Below are positions 25,584-33,643 of a stretch of 57,689 nucleotides of DNA, in pieces (the first letter of the stretch is position 1; each line of letters opens with the position of its first letter). The notes under the pieces were generated by a model. It was not told the origin of the DNA. It saw only the letters and a list, made by a program, of their open reading frames with translations, and searched no databases. The stretch comes from JAFGJQ01 sp052034525 (GTDB lineage Bacteria; Planctomycetota; Phycisphaerae; UBA1845), in the NCBI GenBank assembly GCA_052034525.1, contig JBPOIK010000039.1, forward strand, positions 1 to 57,689, written 5' to 3'. Made by a program: the position numbers and the translations under genes.

Positions 25584-26717
25584 ATGGCAGACGAACGCAA
25601 TCCGCACGAGTTCATGATTCAGTTGTTGAGCAAGATGACGGAGTTCGGGGCTTCGGACCTGCATCTGAAAGTGGGGTACGCTCCGTACTACCGCGTGGGC
25701 GGCCATCTGCAGAAGGTGCGGGTCCCGCCGCTGCCGGACTCGCAGTTCGTGGAGGGCATGCTGGAAGGACTGGTGCCCGCGGCGCGACGGCACGAGTACG
25801 ACGAGCGGGGCGACCTGGACTTCTCCGCGGCGGGCCCGACGGGCGACCGGTACCGCATCAACGTGTTCCGGGCGACGGGCGAGATGCATTCCGCCATTCG
25901 GCGGGTGCAGAGCAAAATCCCCACGTTTTCGGAGCTGACGCTGCCGCCGGTGTACGAAAAGACCATCGAGCACAGCATGGACGGGCTGATCCTGGTGGCG
26001 GGCGTCACGGGAAGCGGCAAATCCAGCACGCTCGCGTCCATGCTGGAAGTGGTGAACGAGAGGCGGGCGTGCCACATCATCACCATCGAAGACCCGGTGG
26101 AATTCGTGTTCCACCCCAAGAAGGCGATCATCTCGCAGCGGGAGATCGGCATCGATATTCCCGATTACGCCGAGGCCCTGCGCTACGTCGTGCGGCAGGA
26201 TCCGGACGTGATCTTCATCGGCGAGATGCGCGACCGGGCCACCATGCAGGCGGCCATCCAGTCGGCCGAGACCGGGCATCTGGTGCTGGGGTCCATCCAT
26301 TGCAGCGACGCGCAGCAGACGTTCTCGCGCATTCTCGAGTTCTTCCCCCGCGATGAGCACGATTTCATCCGATCGTCCCTGGCCAACAGCCTCAAGGCGA
26401 TCATGGTGCAGCGACTGCTGCCGGGCATTACGGAGAACTCGCGTTACCCGGCCACAGAGGTGCTGCTGAACAACTCCACCGTCCGGGACAAGATCCTGCA
26501 CGAGGAGGACGAGGACCTGCCCGGGGTGATCGCACAGAGCATCGAGGAGGGCATGCGAAGCTTCACGCTGTCGCTGTCGGAACTGGTCGAGAAGGAACTG
26601 GTTCACTTCGACACCGCGATGGATTACGCGCCGAACCCCGACGCCCTCAAGAGCATGGTCAAGGGCATCAAGACGGCGGCCCAGTCCCTGGTCGGGCGGG
26701 TGCGCGGGGGGCGGTGA
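25584..26717 (+). CDS. PilT/PilU-family twitching motility ATPase
   Basis: A 377-residue protein. The N-terminal PAS-like domain has GASDLHLKVGYAPYYRVGG. The ATPase core has Walker A GVTGSGKSST, the Asp box ITIEDPVEF, Walker B DVIFIGEMRD and the His box GSIHCSDAQQTFSRILEFF. The AIRNLIREGK motif typical of PilT is not present; the equivalent region reads VIAQSIEEGMRSF, which is closer to PilU-type proteins. It is expected to be a hexameric cytoplasmic motor for pilus retraction. The ATG at 25584 follows GAGGTGAGGTG. No pilB, pilC or pilM-Q genes are here. Two pseudopilin genes and a coiled-coil membrane protein are in the wider neighbourhood. Confidence 0.9.
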   Translation: MADERNPHEFMIQLLSKMTEFGASDLHLKVGYAPYYRVGGHLQKVRVPPLPDSQFVEGMLEGLVPAARRHEYDERGDLDFSAAGPTGDRYRINVFRATGEMHSAIRRVQSKIPTFSELTLPPVYEKTIEHSMDGLILVAGVTGSGKSSTLASMLEVVNERRACHIITIEDPVEFVFHPKKAIISQREIGIDIPDYAEALRYVVRQDPDVIFIGEMRDRATMQAAIQSAETGHLVLGSIHCSDAQQTFSRILEFFPRDEHDFIRSSLANSLKAIMVQRLLPGITENSRYPATEVLLNNSTVRDKILHEEDEDLPGVIAQSIEEGMRSFTLSLSELVEKELVHFDTAMDYAPNPDALKSMVKGIKTAAQSLVGRVRGGR

Positions 26718-26831
26718 CGGGGCGTCCGGATCGTCGGGAGCGGAAATGAGCATCTCCGCCAGGCTCCCATGGCCCTCCGCAGGCATGACGGATGTGTGTG
26801 GGGGATGCCTGACGAGGGAAAGGAAGAGATC

Positions 26832-27842
26832 ATGTCCGATCTGAAACATCTCATCGAGCGACCCCGCGTGACTCTGGCGCATCTGCCCACGCCGATTACC
26901 CCTGTCGCCTGGGATCTCGGATCCGCGAAGCTGTTTCTCAAGCGGGATGACCTTACGGGCAGCGGCCTGTCGGGCAACAAGGTCCGCAAGCTCGAATACC
27001 TGATTGCCGACGCGCGGGCCCGCGGTTGTGACACGCTGGTGACCTGTGGTGGCGTTCAGTCCAACCATACCCGGGCCACCGCCGTGGCGGCCACATTGTG
27101 CGGATTGCGATCGGTCGTTGTGCTGTCCGGGGACGAGCCCTCGGAGCTGGATGGGAATCTGCTGCTCAGCCGGCTGGTGGGGGCGGAAGTACGGATTGTG
27201 GAGGCAATGCCGTCGGGAGAACGTCACGCCCGGATGCTGGAAATCGCCGCGGAGCTGGAGCAACAGGGGTTGCGACCATACGTGATGCCTTCCGGCGGCT
27301 CCAACGAGGTCGGCGCCCTGGGGTATTGCCGCGCCATGTCTGAGATAGCCGAGCAGTTGGAGGCGGACTCGCGGGGGATTGGGTGTATCGTTCACGCCTG
27401 CGGCAGCGGCGGCACGTTCGTCGGGGCTCATATCGGCCGGGAACTGGCCGGGCTCAAACCCCGACACGTGGCCGTCATTATCGAAGGGACGATTCGGGAG
27501 TGGCGGGCGTCGCTGGTGGATTACATCAACCGGACGGCCCACTACTGGGATATTGACCTGGAGGCCGATCCGGACGCCATCGCTCTGCTGGACGGGGCGG
27601 GGCGCGGCTATGCGGTGAGTACGGACGAGGAATTGGACTTCATGGTGCGATTCGCGCGTTGCACGGGCGTCTTTCTGGATCCGGTCTACACGGGCAAGGC
27701 GCTGTACGCCCTGGATCGGGACGTGCGCCGGGGCGTGTTCGATCCGGGCGGCAACGTGCTGTTCGTTCATACCGGGGGCATATACGGTCTATTCCCCCGT
27801 CGAAAGCATCTGGCGGAGGCGTTGAAGCGTGTGGGGGGCTGA
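26832..27842 (+). CDS. D-cysteine desulfhydrase / ACC deaminase-family PLP enzyme
   Basis: A 336-residue fold-type II PLP enzyme. It has PITPVAWDLGSAKLFLKRDDLTG, then the PLP-lysine segment LSGNKVRKLEYL, the GGVQSNHTRATA loop, VMPSGGSNEVGALGY, the phosphate-binding CGSGGTFVG, and C-terminal FLDPVYTGKA and VLFVHTGG. The family splits D-cysteine to pyruvate, sulfide and ammonia, or acts as ACC deaminase. Sequence alone favours DcyD over AcdS only weakly. The ATG at 26832 follows GGAAGAG. No clear partner; 114 bases separate it from the pilT-like gene. Confidence 0.88.
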   Translation: MSDLKHLIERPRVTLAHLPTPITPVAWDLGSAKLFLKRDDLTGSGLSGNKVRKLEYLIADARARGCDTLVTCGGVQSNHTRATAVAATLCGLRSVVVLSGDEPSELDGNLLLSRLVGAEVRIVEAMPSGERHARMLEIAAELEQQGLRPYVMPSGGSNEVGALGYCRAMSEIAEQLEADSRGIGCIVHACGSGGTFVGAHIGRELAGLKPRHVAVIIEGTIREWRASLVDYINRTAHYWDIDLEADPDAIALLDGAGRGYAVSTDEELDFMVRFARCTGVFLDPVYTGKALYALDRDVRRGVFDPGGNVLFVHTGGIYGLFPRRKHLAEALKRVGG

Positions 27843-27941
27843 TGTTGCTTGATTCCCGTCCGCGTTCGCGCTTTGGTGCCCGCCTGCAGTCCGCGTGGAG
27901 TGTTCTTCCGGGAGGCAATGAGTCCCGGGAGTCTTTGATTG

Positions 27942-30494
27942 ATGATCGCCCGTGACCCGTCACGCCGTAGCGAGCATTTGGCCTGGTGGGCTCCAGCCGT
28001 TTGGGCCGGAGTCTTTCTGATTCTCTTCACCGGGGGGTTCTGGCTTCAGGCGGAGCTGAGCTTCCGGGAGCGGCAGAAAGGCTTGAGGCACAGCGCGGAA
28101 GCTATTGCCGAGGCCTTGCGCAACCGTCTGGCGTTGTCCCGTTCCGCTCTGGGGGCGCTTGGGGATGCCTTGGGCAAGGGCCTGGCGGATGAGGCCGGCG
28201 TACGGGGCGGGATCCGCCGACTCCTGGAAGATCACCAGGAGCTGCTGGGGGTGTGCTGGCTGGATGAAGGTCTCGCGGAGCGATGGCGGGAGTGCCGACC
28301 GAGCGTTGCGGCTTCGGGCGACGAGCAGGGGCTGCCTGTGGCTTCGGATGAGTGGCTTTCCCGATGGCGACCGTCCCGAAGCATCCAGTATTCCCGGGCT
28401 CGTTCGGTGTCGTTCGGCGTATCTGCTTTCGACGTTTTCGTTCCGGTGTATCGGGATGACGCTTTCCTGGGCGTCCTTCGCGGCGTGTATTCGTGCGATG
28501 ATTTGTTGCAGGAAGCGCTGGACGGCTCGCGCAACGCGCTGACAGAGCCGTATCGCGTGAGCCTGACGAATGTGGACGGGCTGTTGGCCGGGCGCGATCG
28601 GGATGAGGAGGTGAGCGGCCGTCTGGTGCAGGAGGCAGCGTTGGATCCGCCCGGGCATGACACGGTGCTGACGCTGTCTCACGAGAGCCGAACACCCTGG
28701 AACCGGAGCACCGTTTTCTTTATGCTGGTGAGCGTGGCGTTGGCCGTGGGAATGCTTTCGAGCGTCTGGGCGATGCGCCGTCAGCTCCGATGGCGTGTCC
28801 AGGCGGAGGCGGAGCTTCGAGCCGGGCGCGACGCCCTGGAGGCCCGGATCGCGCAACGGACCGCCGATCTGTCGGCCGCCAATCAGAGGCTGTCGGAGGA
28901 TGTGGCCGAGCGAGTCCGTATGGAGGAGATGCTCCGGCGTCGGGCGGACGATCTGGACAAACGCATTCAGGAGATGCGTTGTCTGTTCGCCGTGTCCGAT
29001 CTCGTGGAGCAGCCGGACGCCTCTCTGGAGGACATTGTGCAGGGCACGGTCGAGATGATCCCTCCGGCCTCGCAACGCCCCGGGCAGACGGCCGCCCGTG
29101 TGATTCTGGATGGTCGCCATTTCACCACGGCGGCGTTCCGCGAGACCCCGTGTCGGCGATCCAGCGACATCGTGGTGCGTGGCGAAACGGCGGGCATTGT
29201 GGAGGTGTGTTACCTGGGCGAAGTGGATCCGGACGGCCCGGCTCCGTTTCTGCCGCAGGAGCAGCATCTGCTGGATGTGATTGCCGAGCGTCTGGCCCGG
29301 GTGGTTGAGCGAATGCGTGCCGATCGCGATCAGGCGGCCCTGCAAGAGCAGCTTCACCAGGCGCAGAAGATGGAAGCCATCGGGCAACTGGCGGCCGGGG
29401 TGGCCCACGATTTCCGCAACGTGCTTACGGTCGTACGCGGCCACGCGCACCAGGCGGCGGGCCTTTTGCCGCCGGTGCATCCGGCGCAGGAGGCGGTGCA
29501 GCTCATCCAGCAGGCGGCGGCGCAGGCGAACGAGCTGACGCAATCGCTGTTGACCTTCAGCCAGAGGGCGCCGACGCAACGGCAGCGACTGGATCTGGGC
29601 GTCGCCGTGCACGAGTGGTCACGGCTGTTGCAGTACATGCTGCCCAGGTCCATCCAACTGGAGGTGAGTCTGCCCGGTGTGCCTGCCTGGATCGAGGCGG
29701 ACCCCGCGCAGCTTCAGCAGGTGCTGATGAACCTGGTGATCAACGCCCGCGACGCGATGCCGGACGGCGGCGTGCTGGAGGTTTCCGTGACCCGGGAGGG
29801 CGACGCGGCCGGGGCGGGGCAGGAGAACTCCGGTGATCCGGACGGCCCGGTGGTGCGGCTGATTGTGTGTGATACGGGGACCGGCATACCGGCGGAACTG
29901 CGGGCTCGCGTGTTCGAGCCCTTCTTCACCACGAAGCCCCGGGGGCGGGGCACGGGCCTGGGGTTGTCCATCGCCCATGGGATCGTGCGCGACCACGACG
30001 GGCGAATTGATCTGCAGTCCGAACCGGGGCGCGGAACGATGATGGTGGTCTCGCTGCCGGGGCAGTCGCCCGACACGGAGGAGGTCGCGGCGGTCTGTCC
30101 GATCCGGCGGCAGGCACGCGGGGAGTGCATTCTGCTGGTAGCCGAGAACCCGTATGTGCGCGGGTTGATGGCGCTCACGTTGCAGTCCGCCGGGTACTCG
30201 GTGATTCAGGCGCCGGACGGGCGGGCCGGGCTCCGCGTGTGGCGGGAGAAGCGCAATGAGATTCACCTGGTCATTGTCGACGACGAACACGCGGGCGCCG
30301 ACGGCATTCTGCGCGCCCTGCGTGAGGATGGGGACGGCACACCGGTTCTGCACGTGGTCGCCGGCCGGGATGTGACGCCGCCGACCGGGGCCGGGAGTAG
30401 CTTCTGCCTGCGCAAACCGTTCGAGATGCCGACTTTGGTCGAGGCCGTTGTAGATGCTCTTGAAGCCGAGAGTGGAGAAAGGGATCCGAGATGA
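27942..30494 (+). CDS. Hybrid sensor histidine kinase with GAF-like and degenerate receiver domains
   Basis: An 850-residue protein. The first transmembrane helix is at about 15-35 (APAVWAGVFLILFTGGFW), then an extracytoplasmic CHASE-like sensor to about 255, and a second helix (TVFFMLVSVALAVGMLSSVW). A coiled coil, a GAF-like region at about 340-455, and HisKA with GVAHDFRNVLTVVRGHA follow. HATPase_c has LMNLVINARDAMP, DTGTGIP and GRGTGLGLSIAHG. The C-terminal receiver has a phosphoacceptor-like Asp in IVDDEHAG and Lys in LRKPF, but the usual acidic pair reads VAENPY. The stop overlaps the next start (ATGA), so the kinase and the LuxR-type regulator are a coupled pair. The ATG at 27942 is preferred over TTG 27939. 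Confidence 0.9.
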   Translation: MIARDPSRRSEHLAWWAPAVWAGVFLILFTGGFWLQAELSFRERQKGLRHSAEAIAEALRNRLALSRSALGALGDALGKGLADEAGVRGGIRRLLEDHQELLGVCWLDEGLAERWRECRPSVAASGDEQGLPVASDEWLSRWRPSRSIQYSRARSVSFGVSAFDVFVPVYRDDAFLGVLRGVYSCDDLLQEALDGSRNALTEPYRVSLTNVDGLLAGRDRDEEVSGRLVQEAALDPPGHDTVLTLSHESRTPWNRSTVFFMLVSVALAVGMLSSVWAMRRQLRWRVQAEAELRAGRDALEARIAQRTADLSAANQRLSEDVAERVRMEEMLRRRADDLDKRIQEMRCLFAVSDLVEQPDASLEDIVQGTVEMIPPASQRPGQTAARVILDGRHFTTAAFRETPCRRSSDIVVRGETAGIVEVCYLGEVDPDGPAPFLPQEQHLLDVIAERLARVVERMRADRDQAALQEQLHQAQKMEAIGQLAAGVAHDFRNVLTVVRGHAHQAAGLLPPVHPAQEAVQLIQQAAAQANELTQSLLTFSQRAPTQRQRLDLGVAVHEWSRLLQYMLPRSIQLEVSLPGVPAWIEADPAQLQQVLMNLVINARDAMPDGGVLEVSVTREGDAAGAGQENSGDPDGPVVRLIVCDTGTGIPAELRARVFEPFFTTKPRGRGTGLGLSIAHGIVRDHDGRIDLQSEPGRGTMMVVSLPGQSPDTEEVAAVCPIRRQARGECILLVAENPYVRGLMALTLQSAGYSVIQAPDGRAGLRVWREKRNEIHLVIVDDEHAGADGILRALREDGDGTPVLHVVAGRDVTPPTGAGSSFCLRKPFEMPTLVEAVVDALEAESGERDPR

Positions 30495-31147
30495 AACGAC
30501 CGATTTCCATCATGCTGGTGGACGATCACGCCATGGTCCGCGGCATGCTCAAGACACGACTGGAGGCTGACCCGGATCTGCGGGTGGTGGCCAGCGTGGG
30601 GCGGGCGGATGAGGCGGTGACCCAGGCTATTCAGCACAAGCCGGACATCGTGCTCATGGACATCGATATGCCGGGGATGCTGTGCTTCGAGGCGACGCAG
30701 ACCATTCGGGAACACTCTCCGGAAACGCGTGTCATTTTTCTGAGCGCGTTTTTCCACGACCGGTACATCGAGATGGCGATGGCCGTGGAGGCCTGGGGGT
30801 ATGTGACCAAGAGCGAGCCGGAAGAATCCGTCATCGCCGCGATTCACAAAGTGATGTCCGGCGTCGCCTACTTCTCGCCGGAGGTCCAGTCCCGGATCGT
30901 GGTGGACGCCCGTGGCGCCCGGCTGGCCCGGCCGACCCGTTCGCGGGTATCCACGCTTACGGATCGGGAGATGGAGGTGCTGCGCTACCTGGCGCGCGGC
31001 CTTTCCAAGAAGGAAATCGCCCGCTTGATGCACCTGAGCGTCAACACGATCAACCGCCATACCACGAGCCTGATGAACCGCCTGGACATCCACGATCGGG
31101 TGGAGTTGGCCCGGTTCGCGATCCGGGAGGGGCTGGCGGAAGCGTAA
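30491..31147 (+). CDS. NarL/LuxR-family response regulator
   Basis: A 218-residue protein. The receiver domain has VDDH, phosphoacceptor Asp in LMDIDMPGM, LSAFF and the Lys in VTKSEP. The C-terminal LuxR helix-turn-helix has LTDREMEVLRYLARGLSKKEIARLMHLSVNTINRHTTSLMNRL. It binds DNA when phosphorylated, most likely by the kinase encoded immediately upstream, with which it shares an ATGA overlap. The target genes are not visible; the beta-CASP gene 40 bases downstream may share the transcript. Confidence 0.93.
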   Translation: MKRPISIMLVDDHAMVRGMLKTRLEADPDLRVVASVGRADEAVTQAIQHKPDIVLMDIDMPGMLCFEATQTIREHSPETRVIFLSAFFHDRYIEMAMAVEAWGYVTKSEPEESVIAAIHKVMSGVAYFSPEVQSRIVVDARGARLARPTRSRVSTLTDREMEVLRYLARGLSKKEIARLMHLSVNTINRHTTSLMNRLDIHDRVELARFAIREGLAEA

Positions 31148-31187
31148 GAGGCGGCGGGCCGGGTGGAGGTTTCGGGGAAAGCAACGG

Positions 31188-32585
31188 ATGAACACGCGGA
31201 TTCGCTTTCACGGGGCAGCCCGGGAAGTCACCGGCTCCATGCATCTGATCGAGTGCAATGGGCGGCTGCTGGCGCTGGATTGCGGCCTGTTCCACGGTCG
31301 TCGCGAAGAAACCAATCGGAAAAACCGCTCGTTTCCGTGCGATCCGCGAAAGCTGGATGCCGTGATCCTCTCTCATGCCCACATCGATCACTGCGGGCGG
31401 CTGCCCCGGCTGGTTCGAGAGGGGTTCGATGGTCCCATCTACGCCACGTCCGCCACGTGCGATTTGACGGAGATTCTGCTGGCGGATTCCGCGTACATTC
31501 AAGAGGAAGACGCGGCCTACTGGAACAAGAAGCGGGTCCGCCGCGGAGACGCGCCGATCGCGCCGTTGTATACGGCGGACGACGCGGCGATCACGTTTCC
31601 GCTGTTGCGCCCGAAGCGGCTGAATACCCCGTTTGAGGTGGATGGCGTGGCGCGCGTGACCCTGCACGAGGCCGGACACATGCTCGGGTCGGCCGTCGTG
31701 GAACTGTCGCTGGACAGCAGCGTGGGGCTGGTCTATTCGGGCGACCTGGGTCGTGCGGGGCGCGCCATTCTGCGGGACCCGGCCCCGCTTCCCCGGTGTG
31801 ACTACCTGGTCTGTGAGAGCACGTACGGCGGCCGACTGACGCCGAACAACCAGGGCATGAGGGAACAGCTCGCGGAGGTGCTCAACGAGACGTTTCGTCG
31901 GGGTGGAAAGGTCATCGTGCCGGCGTTTGCCGTGGGGCGAACCCAGGTCATCGTGTATCACTACCACCAGCTCCTGAAGTCCGGTTTGATTGAGCGGCCG
32001 GCGCCGGTCGTGGTGGACAGCCCGCTGGCCGCCCGGGCCACCGACGTGTTCCGGCGTCATCCGGAAGTGTTCGGCGACGAGGCCGCCGGCTTCCGCGCGG
32101 AAACCGGCAGTCTGTTTCTGAGCGATTGGGCCGAGTACACGCGCAGCACCGAGGAAAGCAAGGCTCTGCACGCCCGCAAGGGCCCGATGCTCATCATCAG
32201 CGCCAGCGGCATGTGCGAGTTCGGGCGCATTCTGCACCATCTCAAGAACAACATTCAAGACTCGCGGAACACCATACTGATTGTGGGCTATCAGGCCGAG
32301 AACACGCTGGGGCGCCGTCTGGTGGAAAAGGCCACACAGGTGCGCATCTTCGGAGAGATGTACAAAGTGCGCGCCGCCGTCAAGGTGCTCAACGGCTTCA
32401 GCGCCCACGCCAATGCCCGGGAACTGGCGGACTGGACGGCGCCTCGCGCCGCCGATTGCCGTACGGCCTTTCTGATCCACGGCGACCCGGACCAATCCGA
32501 GAAGCTGGCCGAGGTCATGCGCGGGCGCGGTTACCGGGACGTGCGGATTCCTCTGCCTGGTCAGGTTTTCGATCTGCATCCGTAG
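31188..32585 (+). CDS. Beta-CASP metallo-beta-lactamase-fold RNase
   Basis: A 465-residue protein of the YSH1/CPSF-like family. The metal site is SHAHIDHCGRLP with upstream LDCGLF, then HEAGHMLGSAVVEL and YSGDLGR. The beta-CASP domain has VIVPAFAVGRTQ, SASGMCEFGRILHHL and the late NGFSAHANARELADW. Members are endo- and exoribonucleases of RNA maturation and decay and act in the cytoplasm. The ATG at 31188 follows GGGGAAAGC. It lies 40 bases after the response regulator and may be the last gene of that operon. Confidence 0.92.
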   Translation: MNTRIRFHGAAREVTGSMHLIECNGRLLALDCGLFHGRREETNRKNRSFPCDPRKLDAVILSHAHIDHCGRLPRLVREGFDGPIYATSATCDLTEILLADSAYIQEEDAAYWNKKRVRRGDAPIAPLYTADDAAITFPLLRPKRLNTPFEVDGVARVTLHEAGHMLGSAVVELSLDSSVGLVYSGDLGRAGRAILRDPAPLPRCDYLVCESTYGGRLTPNNQGMREQLAEVLNETFRRGGKVIVPAFAVGRTQVIVYHYHQLLKSGLIERPAPVVVDSPLAARATDVFRRHPEVFGDEAAGFRAETGSLFLSDWAEYTRSTEESKALHARKGPMLIISASGMCEFGRILHHLKNNIQDSRNTILIVGYQAENTLGRRLVEKATQVRIFGEMYKVRAAVKVLNGFSAHANARELADWTAPRAADCRTAFLIHGDPDQSEKLAEVMRGRGYRDVRIPLPGQVFDLHP

Positions 32586-32708
32586 CGTACACGCCCGGTC
32601 ACCGACACGGGAGTAATTCGGCCGGTGGGAGTGGACGGGGTGCGTTTGAGGGGGCAAGGCCCGGGGGCGGAGGGGGCGAGTGGCCCAATGGTCCAGTCCT
32701 GCGTCTCT

Positions 32709-33131
32709 CTACAGGTTCTCCACGCCTGTTCCCTCGGTGAGCAGATCCTTCAAAGAGGGCGCCACAAAGTCAGCTTCCTCAACCGCCAACGCGCCGAAGC
32801 CAACGATGTACAGCCCAAAGCCCTGAGAGCCGGTCATGTAAATGAACGCACGACCACCCTCGTCGTCTCCAACAGCAAGCGAGTTTGGTAGGAAATGCTG
32901 AATTTCATGCACCCGATTCATGTCGATGCAACCGTCCGGGCCCCAGACTCTGATGTAGATGTGATCTCTCAACTGAATCTCGGGTTCCGTGGCTTCACGC
33001 ACAATGTCCTCATAATCCTCCGGAACCCCCACCCTGGCGAATTCCCTCAACCTCTCGATCGCGTCTTCTGTCGCCGCGCTTTCACAGGCCGCAAGCACAA
33101 ACCCTGGATGCAGGTTCCGAAGTATCGACAT
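32709..33131 (-). CDS. SMI1/KNR4 (SUKH) family protein, probable orphan immunity protein
   Basis: A 140-residue protein with SUKH features: VPEDYEDIVREA near the N-terminal third, then HIYIRVWGP, EIQHFLPNSLAVGDDEGGRAFIYM and a C-terminal helix with FVAPSLKDLL. SUKH proteins are the commonest immunity proteins against polymorphic and contact-dependent toxins. A TGAGGA ribosome-binding site nine bases before the ATG overlaps the stop codon of a short upstream reading frame that looks like a toxin tail. The gene thus has toxin-immunity order, but the toxin is not complete. Neighbouring repeats suggest a damaged accessory island. Confidence 0.75.
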   Translation of the reverse strand: MSILRNLHPGFVLAACESAATEDAIERLREFARVGVPEDYEDIVREATEPEIQLRDHIYIRVWGPDGCIDMNRVHEIQHFLPNSLAVGDDEGGRAFIYMTGSQGFGLYIVGFGALAVEEADFVAPSLKDLLTEGTGVENL

Positions 33132-33140
33132 GGCGAATCC

Positions 33141-33332
33141 TCAATACGCGACTCGCGTGTACGGAACTTCCAGTTTGTCAAGCATACGATATTGCTGCCC
33201 GAGTACGTCGTCAATTGTCTTGCGGCGGAAGCCGGCGAGGCTCAAGTCGCCAGCCATGTATCGAAATTCCTTCTGAAGTGACGAACTCCATGCTCCCTTT
33301 CCGCAAGCGCTCGGTCGTGTACAGCGGGACAA
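33141..33332 (-). pseudogene. Probable truncated C-terminal remnant of a toxin upstream of the SUKH gene
   Basis: The last roughly 45 codons of this frame read like a real protein end (LQKEFRYMAGDLSLAGFRRK, then DDVLGQQYRMLDKLEVPYTRV), stop at 33141, and are followed nine bases later by the SUKH gene. Upstream of about 33287 the same frame runs into repeat-derived, composition-biased sequence with no domain. I infer that a toxin C-terminus was left after a deletion or repeat insertion. The toxin family cannot be named from this piece. Confidence 0.4.
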
Positions 33333-33536
33333 TTTGGTCGGTGTGAGTGGACGGGGACAGTTGACGGATATCAGGAAGCAGGAACGAGAGCGGAGGGGGC
33401 GAGTTGCTCGGCCTTCCAGGCAGCGGGCAGGAGTGAGGCGGGACCCTCGTCGCGGGGAAGGCGGGCGATGAGGCCGCGCATGTGGAGGAACGGGGACGGG
33501 TCCGAATCCTCAGACAATCTTCGTATATCGAGAGAA

Positions 33537-33643
33537 AGCCGGCTGAAGCCGGCTGAGAGGGAGAATACAGAGAGGGAGTGAGGGGAGCTGGCTTCTTCCC
33601 CCGGCTCAAGCCGGGGGCACTGACTGGCCGGCTGAAGCCGGCC
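33537..33643. repeat. Cluster of three REP-like palindromes
   Basis: Three inverted repeats with the shared core GCCGGC-TGAA-GCCGGC or close to it. They are AGCCGGC/GCCGGCT with loop TGAA at 33537-33554; CCCCCGGCT/AGCCGGGGG at 33598-33617; and GGCCGGC/GCCGGCC with loop TGAA at 33626-33643. They resemble the dispersed CCGG palindromes of many planctomycete genomes. Confidence 0.75.

Noticed and set aside
25377..27770. A minus-strand open frame of about 800 codons opposite the pilT-like and desulfhydrase genes
   Set aside because: It has no domain sequence, and the plus strand encodes complete, motif-bearing proteins.
26832..27842. Firm call as ACC deaminase (acdS)
   Set aside because: AcdS and D-cysteine desulfhydrases differ at a few active-site residues that cannot be judged reliably by eye.
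33141..33332. A complete small gene upstream of the SUKH gene
   Set aside because: It has only a TTG start inside repeat-derived sequence and no ribosome-binding site. It reads as the tail of a lost gene.
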